DNA of 64,000 nucleotides from Plebeiibacterium sediminum (GCF_026013605.1 NZ_JAPDPJ010000005.1:62001-126000), one strand, 5' to 3'; numbered from the stretch's first letter, positions 43,886 to 53,925 are shown. Notes: generated from the letters alone by a model not told the origin. Numbers and translations are program-made.

Positions 43886-44869
43886 TTATCTGAAATTTAT
43901 TCCGAAACCAGCAGTAATTGAGCTGTATTCACCAACAGAGTAATCTGCATGTAAACCAATCACTCCTAGTCTTAGGCGTAATCCAACGTTAAAGTCAAAT
44001 CCATTAGTATTATAACTTAAATTTATTGGATCAAGAGATTCTCCTGTGGAGGTTGTTCCAAATTCACCATTTACGTTAAAGTCACTGGAGCAACGACCAT
44101 ATCCAAGCCCGGTGTAAAATGCAATGACTGGTAAATTAGCTCCAATCAATAACCTTGTTGTAAAAGCATTTGCATCAATACTAACTTCTCCATTAGTAAT
44201 CAATCCTCCAACATTTTCCATTGAAGCTGAACCTGAGAAGTTTGTGTATGCAGCTAACACAGACATATTTAATACCGGAACATGTTTGATTCCAGGGATA
44301 TAATCTTTTATGTCTTTTTGTAGTCCTGCTCCCCACAGCGATACCTTTCCTGCATCTCCAATTTTTGTTTCCGGCCAATAACGACCTTTAATTTCAATTC
44401 CCATCGGTAAGCCAACACCAACAGTTACCATTGGAGAAACTAAATAATCCATTCCGGAACCATCAGGCATTTCAAAATCTGTAACACCAATAGGATCATC
44501 TTTATGTCTTAAAATAGGAAGATTATCAGAAGAACCTGCAATAGTTTGAGCTTCTGAAGTTGAGTTCGGGGCTAATTCAAAACTTTGTAAGTCTAATTTG
44601 CTTACATCAAAAGTTTTAGCACTGGATGGTGCTTTTGAATAGGCTCCGGTAAGTGTTACATCAAAGCCTAAAACCTTATGAACTTTAGCCGAAGTGTACC
44701 AACCTGAGTTTAAGTTTACTCCCAGCATTTCTCCATATGGTTGAAGATATGGATGTGCTAGCGTTTTAGCATCTGCTGTACCTGCTTCAAATATCTTTCC
44801 TATATCAATTTGAGCAGTCATGTTAATCGTTGCTATAATTGCAATAAAAAGAATAACAATTTTTTTCAT
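43886..44869 (-). CDS. DUF6588-type outer-membrane beta-barrel protein, copy 1
   Basis: A 327-residue exported protein starting MKKIVILFIAIIATINMTAQ. It matches the 41521-42516 protein in LNSGWYTSAKVHKVLGFDVTLTGAY, DGSGMDYLVSPMVTVGVGLPMGIEIKGRYWPE and a C-terminal VGEYSSITAGFGINFR with terminal Arg after Phe, typical of a membrane barrel end. The start at 44869 is chosen because the longer frame from 44908 overlaps the end of the SPOR gene and has no signal. It is the second gene of a SPOR/barrel pair. Confidence 0.77.
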   Translation of the reverse strand: MKKIVILFIAIIATINMTAQIDIGKIFEAGTADAKTLAHPYLQPYGEMLGVNLNSGWYTSAKVHKVLGFDVTLTGAYSKAPSSAKTFDVSKLDLQSFELAPNSTSEAQTIAGSSDNLPILRHKDDPIGVTDFEMPDGSGMDYLVSPMVTVGVGLPMGIEIKGRYWPETKIGDAGKVSLWGAGLQKDIKDYIPGIKHVPVLNMSVLAAYTNFSGSASMENVGGLITNGEVSIDANAFTTRLLIGANLPVIAFYTGLGYGRCSSDFNVNGEFGTTSTGESLDPINLSYNTNGFDFNVGLRLRLGVIGLHADYSVGEYSSITAGFGINFR

Positions 44870-44907
44870 TTGTGTGTGTATTATATTATTTATCGAGTTT
44901 AAGTGCA

Positions 44908-46065
44908 TTATTCTCCAGCCATAATTTCTATGGCTTCACGGGTTGAAATTCTTGTATTATTATGGTAGGCAACAACGTAACCATTAACACCTGTTGTTTG
45001 AAGTGTTTTTTTAGCCTCGCTTATGTCAGTAAATTTGCCAATACTATATCTGAACCATCCATCAGCTTCATGCTTAATAATTTCTAATGGACCATTATAC
45101 ATAGAGGTTATTTTTTCTTTAGGAACAGGCTGCTTGTCTGCTAAAAACTGAATGGTGAAATAAGTGTTAAAGTCTTTTGGTATTTCAGTAACTTCAACTT
45201 CCTCAGTGGTTTCTATTACCGGTTCAGCGGGTATGGCAGTAATTACATCTTCGGCTAAAACTGCTGTTGTTTCAGTAATTGTGTTAGGAATAGAATCCTG
45301 AATAATAGGAGATGAGGATAATGTATCCTGCACTAATGTTACATCTTGCAGTAGTGAATCTGTTGGTGTTATGGTCTCGTAGTCTGAAGCCATAACTAAT
45401 GCTGAATCTAAAGTTGGTTCCTCTGTGATTGGTTCAATAGGTGGAGTAGCAATAATGTCAAGTTGCTGGCTGGTTGTATCTTCAGCTAAAGAGGTTTCTT
45501 CAATTGTAGTGTTTTTATCGACATTAGCCAAAATATCAATTAATGAACCAATAGCTTTACCTTCAAGCTCATTAGCTTTTAATAAATACTCAACACCTTT
45601 ATCAACATTGCCCTGGCTGCCAGATTTTCGTCTCCACTTTCGTCCTACTTTGTATGTTTTATGAGCTTCATTTTTTCTCGATTCAAAATCAGAACTTAAG
45701 TTTCCTTCTTTAATATTTCGCTGTACAGCTCCTCTGTAGGTTCCATATTTTTTACCAAACCCATCTTTATAATAAGATGAAGATTTAATGATGATTTTGT
45801 TGGCCTTTGTTTCTAGTTTTTGAATTTTTCTGGTTCTAACAGAACCATCATTTTTCAGCGCCTCAATTTCAGATGTGTATTTATCTGCTTTTTTCACAAT
45901 GGACTCAGCTTTATTTATTTTCTTTTCTGCAACAGCAACTTTCTTTTGGTCTGACTCACTCAGATTGTTTTGTGCATGAGTTTGCTGATTAGCAAAAAGA
46001 ATCAATCCAATAAATAAAATCCAAATCGTACTCAGGCTTGTTTTAATGGTGTTTAAGTTTTTCAT
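44908..46065 (-). CDS. Exported SPOR-domain protein, copy 1
   Basis: A 385-residue protein. The signal (about 8-32, ending THAQ) is followed by a coiled-coil, lysine-rich segment (DQKKVAVAEKKINKAESIVKK; about 38-115), then RRKSGSQGNVDKGVEYLLKANELEGKA. An acidic Thr/Pro/Glu-rich linker of about 110 residues (LDIIATPPIEPITEEP and on) and a C-terminal SPOR-like domain (YFTIQFLADKQPVPKEKITSMYNGPLEIIKHEADGWFRYSIGKF ... STREAIEIMAGE) follow. It is probably anchored to peptidoglycan by this domain. Related to the 42527-43582 gene; the linkers differ. Confidence 0.82.
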   Translation of the reverse strand: MKNLNTIKTSLSTIWILFIGLILFANQQTHAQNNLSESDQKKVAVAEKKINKAESIVKKADKYTSEIEALKNDGSVRTRKIQKLETKANKIIIKSSSYYKDGFGKKYGTYRGAVQRNIKEGNLSSDFESRKNEAHKTYKVGRKWRRKSGSQGNVDKGVEYLLKANELEGKAIGSLIDILANVDKNTTIEETSLAEDTTSQQLDIIATPPIEPITEEPTLDSALVMASDYETITPTDSLLQDVTLVQDTLSSSPIIQDSIPNTITETTAVLAEDVITAIPAEPVIETTEEVEVTEIPKDFNTYFTIQFLADKQPVPKEKITSMYNGPLEIIKHEADGWFRYSIGKFTDISEAKKTLQTTGVNGYVVAYHNNTRISTREAIEIMAGE

Positions 46066-46372
46066 GTGCGTGTTATTTCTTTCTTTGATCCCCGGAAACT
46101 TCCATGAAATTTTAAATGAAAAGACATGTTAGCTTCATTGTATATTATTATCTAGATGATCTGTCAAAGCCAGTTTTTACAGACTTATCCTTCCTTTTAC
46201 TTTAATAACTTAACAAGGTTTCAATATTACCATCCCTAGTATGAGAAAACTCAGTATAAGTAAACACGTATTTTATTCTATTATATCAGAACTTTTATCA
46301 TGAATCAATTGTTTGCTAATCAGTAGTTTTGGAAGGTTGTTTGTTGGGTAAAAAATAAAAAAAACATAAATT
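46066..46372. other. 307-base intergenic stretch between divergent genes
   Basis: AT-rich, with no ORF or clear hairpin. It must hold the promoters for the SPOR gene (-) and the M3 peptidase gene (+), but I could not assign a convincing TAnnTTTG with a -33 partner. Confidence 0.4.
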
Positions 46373-48487
46373 ATGAAACGAATACTGGCTTATAGTTGTT
46401 TATTTTGCATAACATTTATATTAAGTTGCAAAAATCAAAATACAGATATGAACGAAAATCCATTATTAACAGCGTTTAATACACCACATCATACTCCACC
46501 ATTTAATAATATTAAGGTGGAAGATTATATGCCCGCTTTTAAAACTGCGCTTCAGGAGGCAAAAGAAGAAATTGCACAAATCATTAATAATTCAGAGAAA
46601 GCGACTTTTGCTAATACCATACTGGCAATGGAGTTTGCCGGAGAAAAGCTTTCTGCAATATCTTCTATATTTTTTAATATAAATCATGCAGAAACTAACG
46701 ATGAGATTCAGGCCATAGCCAGAGAAGTATCTCCTATGTTAACAGAGTACTCTAATGATATATGGTTGAGTGAAGCTCTGTTTGAAAAGGTAAAAGCAGT
46801 TTATAATAATAGAAATGAGGAGTCGTTAAACGATGAACAGTCAAAATTGTTGGAAGATACCTATAAAGCTTTTACAAGAAAAGGTGCTCTATTGTCTGGA
46901 GAAAAGAAAGAAAGATACAGAGTAATTTCCACTGAGTTATCGAAACTGACTTTACAATTTGGTGAAAATGTATTGGCAGAAACAAATGCATTTAAACTTC
47001 ATGTTACAAATGAGGAAGATTTGTCTGGTTTACCAAGTGCAATAAAAGATGCCGCTGCCCAATTGGCTAAAGCTGAAGAAAAAGAGGGTTGGATATTTAC
47101 ATTGCAATATCCAAGCTATGTTCCTTTTATGAAATATGCTGATAATCGTGAGTTGAGGAAAGAAATGTTTATGGCTCATTCAACAAGAGCTAATCATAAT
47201 GATAAGCGCGATAATAAAGAAATCGTTAAATCAATTGTTAATCTGCGATTGGAAAAAGCCCGGTTATTAGGTTTTGATAGTCATGCCCAATATGTTCTTG
47301 AAGAGCGAATGGCTCAAACTCCGGAAAAGGTAAATAATTTTTTACAAGAATTATTAGATGCTTCATTGCCATTTGCCCAAGATGAGGTTAAAGAAGTGAA
47401 GGATTATGCTTTAGCACATGGACTAGAAGATGAACTGCAACGTTGGGATTTTGCATATTATTCAGAGAAGGTAAAGTCCGAAAAGTTTTCTTTTACTGAA
47501 GAAATGACAAAACCTTATTTTCAATTAGAGAAAGTTGAAAAAGGGGTTTTTGATTTGGCAACCACTTTATATGGAATTACTTTTAAGGAGAATAAGGATA
47601 TTCCGGTTTATCATCCTGAAGTAAAGGCTTACGAGGTGTTTGATGAAAATGATAAATATCTGGCTGTCCTTTATGTTGACTTTTTTCCAAGAGCAGGTAA
47701 GCAAGGTGGTGCATGGATGACCAATTATGGTGAACAATATAAAACAACAGAAGGTGTAGATGTAAGACCATTTGTTTCGTTGGTTTGTAATTTTAGTCGA
47801 CCAACAGAAGATGCACCATCTTTATTAACTTATAATGAAGTAAGAACATTTTTGCATGAGTTTGGGCATGGGTTACACGGCATGTTAAGCGAAACAACAT
47901 TTAAATCATTAAGCGGAACAAATGTATATCGCGATTTTGTAGAGTTGCCTTCTCAAATTCTTGAAAATTGGGGAATTGAAAAAGAATGGTTAAAGTCTGT
48001 TGGTAAACATTACAAAACCGGAGAAACAATTCCTGATGAATTGGTTGATAAAATTATGGCATCAGCTAATTTTCAAAGTGGATACCAAAGTGTTCGTCAG
48101 CTATCTTTTGGTATGAATGATATGGCATGGCATTCATTAAATGATAAGTTTGATGGATCAGTTGTTGATTTCGAAGAACAATCAATGGCTCCAACAGAGC
48201 TGTTCCCTTCAGTAGAAGGTTCATGTTTTAGTAGTGCCTTCTCTCATATTTTTGCAGGAGGTTATGCAGCAGGATATTATGGATACAAATGGGCTGAGGT
48301 ACTGGATGCAGATGCATTTAGCTTATTTAAAGAAAAGGGAATATTTGATAAAGAAACAGCTAAGTCGTTCAGAGATAATATTCTAAGCAAAGGAGGAACA
48401 AAACATCCAATGGATTTATATGTGGCTTTTAGAGGTCAGGAACCTACAAATGAAGCCCTTTTAAAAAGAAGTGGTTTAGTTAAATAG
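46373..48487 (+). CDS. M3 family peptidyl-dipeptidase (Dcp-like) lipoprotein
   Basis: A 704-residue zinc peptidase exported as a lipoprotein (lipobox TFILSC, Cys 19). Zinc site H495-E496-F-G-H499 (HEFGHGLHG) has third ligand E524 in DFVELPSQ. Other family segments are LLTAFNTPHHTPPFNNIKVEDYMPA, FPRAGKQGGAWMTNYG, YAAGYYGYKWAEVLDADAF and FRDNILSKGGTKHP. It cleaves dipeptides from peptide C-termini; the lipid anchor places it in the envelope. It is monocistronic, ending at a bidirectional terminator. Confidence 0.92.
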   Translation: MKRILAYSCLFCITFILSCKNQNTDMNENPLLTAFNTPHHTPPFNNIKVEDYMPAFKTALQEAKEEIAQIINNSEKATFANTILAMEFAGEKLSAISSIFFNINHAETNDEIQAIAREVSPMLTEYSNDIWLSEALFEKVKAVYNNRNEESLNDEQSKLLEDTYKAFTRKGALLSGEKKERYRVISTELSKLTLQFGENVLAETNAFKLHVTNEEDLSGLPSAIKDAAAQLAKAEEKEGWIFTLQYPSYVPFMKYADNRELRKEMFMAHSTRANHNDKRDNKEIVKSIVNLRLEKARLLGFDSHAQYVLEERMAQTPEKVNNFLQELLDASLPFAQDEVKEVKDYALAHGLEDELQRWDFAYYSEKVKSEKFSFTEEMTKPYFQLEKVEKGVFDLATTLYGITFKENKDIPVYHPEVKAYEVFDENDKYLAVLYVDFFPRAGKQGGAWMTNYGEQYKTTEGVDVRPFVSLVCNFSRPTEDAPSLLTYNEVRTFLHEFGHGLHGMLSETTFKSLSGTNVYRDFVELPSQILENWGIEKEWLKSVGKHYKTGETIPDELVDKIMASANFQSGYQSVRQLSFGMNDMAWHSLNDKFDGSVVDFEEQSMAPTELFPSVEGSCFSSAFSHIFAGGYAAGYYGYKWAEVLDADAFSLFKEKGIFDKETAKSFRDNILSKGGTKHPMDLYVAFRGQEPTNEALLKRSGLVK

Positions 48488-48510
48488 AAAAGAATAAAAA
48501 GTATAAAAAA

Positions 48511-48530
48511 AGGAGTGCATTTGCACTCCT
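48511..48530. terminator. Bidirectional terminator between M3 peptidase and sugar-binding genes
   Basis: AGGAGTGCA (48511-48519) and TGCACTCCT (48522-48530) with a 2-base loop, flanked by A on the left and T on the right. It can end both convergent transcripts. Confidence 0.88.
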
Positions 48531-48546
48531 TTTTTATTATTATTGA

Positions 48547-49560
48547 TTAGTTATATACTTCATCTTTAGTGTAAACACCCGTGTCAATCAACTCCTTATC
48601 AATATTATCCTTTGTAATAATAATGGAGTTTACCCTATGGGTAGGAATTTCTTCAAATCCATTAAATTCAGAGCTGTTTACATATTCTTTAATATTTTTG
48701 CCCTGGGCTAATTTGATAGCTATTTCAGCAGCTTTTTCAGCAAGGGCTTTTAATGGGTGGTAAAGTGTCATTGTTTGGTATCCTGCAACAATATTTCTAC
48801 AGCCTCTTAATTCAGCATCTTGTCCGGTAACAGCAACAGTTCCTTCTAAATTATATTTTTTCAAAACATCAATAGCAGCATCAGACATGCCATCAAAACC
48901 TGATATTACAGCATCAATATCAGTTCCGTACAAAGAAATAACTTTTTGCATTTCATGATGAGCCACAACATCACTCCATTGTTCGATAAATGATTCATAA
49001 ACTACATTTACATCTCCATTGTCAATATGTGGTTTAAGGTATTTATTGATTGAATTTTGTAGGTCTAGTCCGTTTTTATCAAATTTATCACCTCCAAGAA
49101 GAACGAAATTTCCTTGAGGTTTTTCTTTAATTACAGCATCAACCATTGCTTTACCAATTTGATCATTACTACTAGCAACAAAGAAGTCAACGTCGCAGTT
49201 GGTAATCATTCTGTTATAAGCTAAAACAGGTATATTGTTGTCGTTGGCCTCACGCACAATTGCAGCTCCGGTGTTAACATTAACGGCAATTATTACAATT
49301 GCATCAACCCCTTGCTCTATTATTTGTGATGCCTGATTTTTTTGAAGCGTTTCATCTACTTCAGAATCTAAAACAATTACTTCAACGCCATTTTTTTCAG
49401 CATAGGCTTTAAAAAAATCACTTTCCTTTTTAAATCGTTCAATTGTTTTTGAAGGATATAAAAATGCAATTTTTAATTTTTCCTTTTTAGAACAGCTTGT
49501 CGTAATGAGAGTTATAAATACGAAAGAAATACATAAAGTAAATAGTAAATACTTTTTCAT
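48547..49560 (-). CDS. Periplasmic sugar-binding lipoprotein (XylF/RbsB-like), no ABC partners nearby
   Basis: A 337-residue type I binding protein with a lipobox (LITTSC, Cys 22). Motifs KIAFLYPSKTIERFKKESDFF, QASQIIEQGVDAIVIIAVN, VREANDNNIPVLAYNRMI and DIDAVISGFDGMSDAAIDVLK fit the ribose/xylose binding family, with sugar-contact Asp and Arg. ABC permease and ATPase genes are absent; a methyl-accepting chemotaxis gene is divergent across 199 bases. This arrangement suggests a role as a chemoreceptor ligand-binding partner. Start at 49560 rather than 49581. A good promoter lies upstream. Confidence 0.88.
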   Translation of the reverse strand: MKKYLLFTLCISFVFITLITTSCSKKEKLKIAFLYPSKTIERFKKESDFFKAYAEKNGVEVIVLDSEVDETLQKNQASQIIEQGVDAIVIIAVNVNTGAAIVREANDNNIPVLAYNRMITNCDVDFFVASSNDQIGKAMVDAVIKEKPQGNFVLLGGDKFDKNGLDLQNSINKYLKPHIDNGDVNVVYESFIEQWSDVVAHHEMQKVISLYGTDIDAVISGFDGMSDAAIDVLKKYNLEGTVAVTGQDAELRGCRNIVAGYQTMTLYHPLKALAEKAAEIAIKLAQGKNIKEYVNSSEFNGFEEIPTHRVNSIIITKDNIDKELIDTGVYTKDEVYN

Positions 49561-49583
49561 ATGTTTTGGATTTTTGAACACTA

Positions 49584-49615
49584 CAAATCTAACAAAAGAA
49601 ATTAAAGAACATCAA
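49584..49615 (-). promoter_or_regulatory. Bacteroidota-type promoter for the sugar-binding lipoprotein
   Basis: On the minus strand TTG (49615-49613), 21 bases, TAGATTTG (49591-49584), a full TTG-N21-TAnnTTTG match about 24 bases before the ATG at 49560. Confidence 0.6.
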
Positions 49616-49759
49616 AAACCTTGATTTTAACATTTTATAAAATATTGAAATTTAATTTCACAATCAGTGTAACATAATTTAACAGAAAACGTATATTTTT
49701 ACTAGCCCTTAGAGTGACGCATAATATTATTATTAAACTTATTTTATACTAATTAAGCC

Positions 49760-51688
49760 ATGAAGTGGAGAGACCTTAAAATTAGAAATAAGGTAGGCTT
49801 CGGTTTTGGAGTTGTGATCCTTTTGTCCGTAGTTTCAACCCTTGTGTTCCTTTTTAACTTGTTAAGAGTGGAGCGTGAAATTCAACTTTTATCAAATAAA
49901 TATATCCCGTCTGTTAGCGAATCTTCCAAGATGAATCAATTCTGGGAAGAAACAAGTGGATTGATGACAGCTGTTGATTTGTCTAGTGATTTTTATTATG
50001 ATGACCGTGCTGAAAAGCAGGTGGAGAGCTTTGTTTATGCTTTAGAAAAGTTAATAGAGTTAGGCGACTCTTCAACTAGTAATTTATCTTCAAGGGGTAT
50101 AAATTTGCAGGGTGTTTTAGATTTAACAAACGATTTTAAAGCAAAGCGTACTCAGTTTATCGATGCAGAGAAAGAAACAATGAATAAATTAGACGTTATA
50201 AATAATTTATTCAAAAAGGTTAATGCAATCGGGTTACAAAATAAAGGCTCTTTGGGGGTGCAACAAATGGTTGCGCAATCTAATTATATCTATAACCAAT
50301 TATCAGAATATGTTAATAATAAAGATGGTGTAAAGGTCAGCAAAATATTGGAAGAATATGCTGGCTTTTTTTATGGGCAGTATCCTTATGCTCTAAAAAA
50401 TACATTATCGGAATTAACTACTTCAATAGAAGAGCTCATCCCAATATATAAGAAGGCACGTTTTGCTGAACTAAAAAGATATGAAGTTGGAAAACAATTG
50501 ATGTGGGAAGTCAGAAAATCTTCTGATTTAGGTTTAGATTATTTAATGGAGATGGGAGATAAGAGTGCAACCATTGTTTCGCAGGAAAAGCAATTGATTA
50601 TCATTAGTATTTTTATCTTAATTATTTTAGGTGTAATTCTTACCTATTACCTGGCAATTTCTATTAGCCGTCCATTGGAAAGTGCTACAGTGTTAGCCGA
50701 AAAAGTAGCTCAGGGAGATTTAAGAACAAAATTTGCCATTGACAGAAAAGATGAGATAGGGCGACTTTCTGCAGCTTTAGATACTATGGTAGCGAATATT
50801 AAAACTGTAGTTGATGAGATTAAAATGGGTGCTGAGAAAATTGTTACAGCCAGTGATAAGTTAAATAAGGAATCCATGGAATTGAGTGAGGGTGCCAGTG
50901 AACAAGCATCTTCGGCTGAGGAAGTATCTTCGTCAATGGAGGAGATGTACGCAAATATTCAACAAAATACAGACAACTCTAAGGAGACAGAAAAAATTGC
51001 CAAAAAAGCTGCAGAAGGTATTAAGATAAGTAATCAGAGTTCAGAGTTGGCTCAAAAGTCGTTGGAAGATATTACAGAAAAGATTTCAATTATTGGAGAT
51101 ATTGCTTTTCAAACCAATATTTTAGCTTTAAATGCTGCTGTTGAAGCAGCCAGGGCCGGCTCAGAAGGAAGAGGCTTTGCAGTTGTTGCAGCTGAGGTAC
51201 GTAAGTTAGCAGAACGCAGTCAGCAAGCAGCTACCGAAATTAATTCGGTTTCACAACAGACGATAGCAAGCTCTGGAGAAGCATCGAAAAACTTAGTGGA
51301 GATTACTCCGGAAATTGAAAAGACAGCTAGTTTGGTTCAGGAGATTACTTCAGCTTCTTTGGAGCAGGTGGCAGGTGTAGAGCAAATTAATAATGCTCTT
51401 CAGCAATTAAACCAAATTACACAAAGAAATGCAGTAAACTCAGAGCAGATTAATTCTGCATCCAAAGAATTGGAAGAGCTTTCGTTGATGTTAAATAATT
51501 CAATATCAGTTTTTAAACTGGATGATCATATGGTGAAGGAAACAGTTAAAAAAACAGTTTCTTCAAAACCTACAGCTAAGCCAATGCAAACTAAGGTGGT
51601 AACACCTAAGGTATCTACAAAAAGTCAAAATAAAATAATAGACTTAGGGTTGGATAACGAAAAAGATGATGGTTACGAAACTTTTTAA
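49760..51688 (+). CDS. Methyl-accepting chemotaxis protein with CheR-tether-like C-terminus
   Basis: A 642-residue receptor. TM1 (about 12-34) and a periplasmic four-helix-type sensor (about 35-270) are followed by TM2 (about 275-298, [20 protein letters not shown]) and HAMP (about 300-352, [36 protein letters not shown]). The signalling domain has the tip [39 protein letters not shown]. The C-terminus is a flexible Lys/Thr/Pro tail ending GYETF, which matches the xZxxZ pentapeptide form (as in NWETF) that tethers CheR and CheB. It is divergent from a sugar-binding lipoprotein gene, so ligand sensing through that protein is possible. No che genes are in the window. Confidence 0.92.
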   Translation: MKWRDLKIRNKVGFGFGVVILLSVVSTLVFLFNLLRVEREIQLLSNKYIPSVSESSKMNQFWEETSGLMTAVDLSSDFYYDDRAEKQVESFVYALEKLIELGDSSTSNLSSRGINLQGVLDLTNDFKAKRTQFIDAEKETMNKLDVINNLFKKVNAIGLQNKGSLGVQQMVAQSNYIYNQLSEYVNNKDGVKVSKILEEYAGFFYGQYPYALKNTLSELTTSIEELIPIYKKARFAELKRYEVGKQLMWEVRKSSDLGLDYLMEMGDKSATIVSQEKQLIIISIFILIILGVILTYYLAISISRPLESATVLAEKVAQGDLRTKFAIDRKDEIGRLSAALDTMVANIKTVVDEIKMGAEKIVTASDKLNKESMELSEGASEQASSAEEVSSSMEEMYANIQQNTDNSKETEKIAKKAAEGIKISNQSSELAQKSLEDITEKISIIGDIAFQTNILALNAAVEAARAGSEGRGFAVVAAEVRKLAERSQQAATEINSVSQQTIASSGEASKNLVEITPEIEKTASLVQEITSASLEQVAGVEQINNALQQLNQITQRNAVNSEQINSASKELEELSLMLNNSISVFKLDDHMVKETVKKTVSSKPTAKPMQTKVVTPKVSTKSQNKIIDLGLDNEKDDGYETF

Positions 51689-51726
51689 AGCGTCAGTTTA
51701 AAATCAAAATACTACATAACAAAAAA

Positions 51727-51752
51727 ATGGATGAGCTAATTAACTCATCCAT
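51727..51752. terminator. Bidirectional terminator between the chemoreceptor and the HD phosphohydrolase
   Basis: ATGGATGAG (51727-51735) and CTCATCCAT (51744-51752) flanked by A on the left and T on the right. Confidence 0.86.
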
Positions 51753-51792
51753 TTTTTATTTCCTCGCTATTTAAAAGGTAATAACAATCAAA

Positions 51793-53925
51793 TTATTTCT
51801 TGTTCTTATTAATTTTAGGATAAGCAACTCTGGCGTGATATATATTTTTAAGTTTTGCCTTAAATACCTCCTTAATTTCAGTTATTTCCTTAAATGTTAT
51901 TGGCGCATTATAGAATTGACCTTCTTTAATTTGGGTGTTAATAATATTCTCAACTAACTTATCTATTGTTTTATCAGAATATTCGCTTAAACTTCTGGAT
52001 GCTGCTTCAATTGAATCAGCCATCATAAGTATAGCAGTTTCTTTTGTAAACGGTGTTGGACCCGGATAGGTGAAGTTTTGCTCATTAGGTTGTTTATCCG
52101 GATGCTCATTGATATATGAATTGTAAAAATATTTAGCTTTCGTAGTACCCTGATGTGTTGCAATAAAATCTATAATTTTCTCAGGTAAGTTATATTTTCT
52201 GGCAATTTTAATTCCTCCTTCAATATGACTGATAACAAGTTTTGCACTGTCCTCAAAATCCATTTCGTGATGAGGGTTTACTCCTGAAGTTTGATTTTCT
52301 GTAAAATATAAAGGAGTTGCTGTTTTTCCAATGTCATGATACATGGCTCCGGCCCTTACTAATAATGGATTTGCGCCAATTTTATAGGCTGCTTCCTGTG
52401 CAATATTTCCAACCTGAATAGAATGTTGGAAGGTTCCTGGAGCATTTTCAGCTAATATTCTTAAAAGCGGATGGTTTGTATCAGAAAGTTCCACTAATGT
52501 TACATCCGAAATGAAACCAAATAATTTTTCGAAAATGTAAATTAATGGGTATACAATAAATAATAAAAATGCATTAATTGTAAAATATAAGAAATATTCA
52601 TAATTAATATCAGCGATTCCACCTTCCTGCAATAAAGTCAATCCGGTATAAAATAGCGAATAGGTAAGTAGTATGAATATAGCCGATCTTACAATTTGAG
52701 CTCTTCTTACCATTTTATATAAGCTAAATATAGCCGTAATTCCAGCGGGTATTTGTAAAAAGATAAACTCAAAACTGTTATGACTAAAGAATGAAGCCAA
52801 TATAATAGCAGTAACATAAATAAAGAAACCTAACCTGGAATCAATAAAAGTTCTAACTATCAACGGTAAAATGGTTACAGGAATTACCCAGATTGGAATA
52901 TCAGGTATCTGATAAGAAATGTAAGTCAGTACTATAACAGTAGTTAATATTACTAATAAGAATGTTATGTACTTCAGGTTCTGATAAACATCTCTTCTGT
53001 AAAAATATAAGAACAGGTATAATCCTGTTAAAAATAAAAATGTAATTAATAAATGGCCGGCAAAGATGATATTATATTGAGATAATGTTCCAACTCTTGA
53101 TTCATATTCCTTTTTGTACGAAAGTAGTTTTTTTACTGCTTGATTGTCAATGATATCACCTTTTGAAATTACTTTTTGTCCGGCTAAAACAATGCCTTTG
53201 GTAAGAGCCATGTTTTTAAGTAAATTATCTTTTTCTAATTCAGATCGGTTATCATCTATCTGTATATTAGGAACTAAAAAGTGTTCAATCTGTAAAGTAG
53301 ATATAAAATCTTCTATTCCTTTAAAATCATTGGAAACTAATGTTAAATTCTTAGCCAGTTCGCGTGTAATATATTGATAAGCTGAACGTAAAGAGTAAAA
53401 CTCTGAAGCCAGATAAGGTTCAGCCAGATTGTTTTTAATCAGCATGAGCTCAAAGTCTTTTTCTTTTTCACGGTAGTTCTCCGGAATTGAAATTACTCCT
53501 TTGTCAAAAATATGTTTAAACAAACTATCAGTAGTTGTTTTTACATATTCAGAAACTAGGGTACTGTTGTTTTTTCTTTTTAAGAACCTGTATTTTGATT
53601 TTAAGTCCTCTTCTTGTTTTTTGTATTCAAGCACAAAACCATCATTGACTTTACTGTGAACAGTACTGTCCATCACAAAATAAGGTCGGAAATTTTTTAA
53701 AATACTATCTCTTTCTGCATCAAGTTCTTCAGTGGTTTTATAAATACGAAAGTTAAATGGCGCAATAAGAACTTCATATCGCCAAGGTTCTCCTTTTTTA
53801 AACTCATACTGAAATTTACCTTCGCGAGGCATAAGGTTTGCTATTATAACAACAGCTGTCAGAAATAATAAAATTCGATAGGTTGCCTGAGAATATTTTT
53901 TAAAATCTTGTAAGAATTTCTTCAT
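51793..53925 (-). CDS. 7TMR-HD family phosphohydrolase (PgpH-like)
   Basis: A 710-residue membrane enzyme. An N-terminal helix (about 15-35) and an extracytoplasmic region (about 40-280) are followed by seven membrane helices (about 285-480) and a cytosolic HD domain. The domain shows LAENAPGTFQHSIQVGNIAQEAAYKIG and the HD pair in AMYHDIGKT, with NPHHEMDFEDSAKLVISHIEGG and further His. PgpH enzymes degrade cyclic di-AMP, so second-messenger turnover is the likely role; specificity is inferred from family. The ATG at 53925 is chosen because MKKFLQDFKKYSQ starts a typical N-terminus. Confidence 0.85.
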   Translation of the reverse strand: MKKFLQDFKKYSQATYRILLFLTAVVIIANLMPREGKFQYEFKKGEPWRYEVLIAPFNFRIYKTTEELDAERDSILKNFRPYFVMDSTVHSKVNDGFVLEYKKQEEDLKSKYRFLKRKNNSTLVSEYVKTTTDSLFKHIFDKGVISIPENYREKEKDFELMLIKNNLAEPYLASEFYSLRSAYQYITRELAKNLTLVSNDFKGIEDFISTLQIEHFLVPNIQIDDNRSELEKDNLLKNMALTKGIVLAGQKVISKGDIIDNQAVKKLLSYKKEYESRVGTLSQYNIIFAGHLLITFLFLTGLYLFLYFYRRDVYQNLKYITFLLVILTTVIVLTYISYQIPDIPIWVIPVTILPLIVRTFIDSRLGFFIYVTAIILASFFSHNSFEFIFLQIPAGITAIFSLYKMVRRAQIVRSAIFILLTYSLFYTGLTLLQEGGIADINYEYFLYFTINAFLLFIVYPLIYIFEKLFGFISDVTLVELSDTNHPLLRILAENAPGTFQHSIQVGNIAQEAAYKIGANPLLVRAGAMYHDIGKTATPLYFTENQTSGVNPHHEMDFEDSAKLVISHIEGGIKIARKYNLPEKIIDFIATHQGTTKAKYFYNSYINEHPDKQPNEQNFTYPGPTPFTKETAILMMADSIEAASRSLSEYSDKTIDKLVENIINTQIKEGQFYNAPITFKEITEIKEVFKAKLKNIYHARVAYPKINKNKK

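Noticed and set aside
46130-46330. tRNA or small RNA gene in the 46.1-46.3 kb gap
   Set aside because: No cloverleaf, anticodon arm or TPsiC pattern could be found; the gap is only AT-rich.
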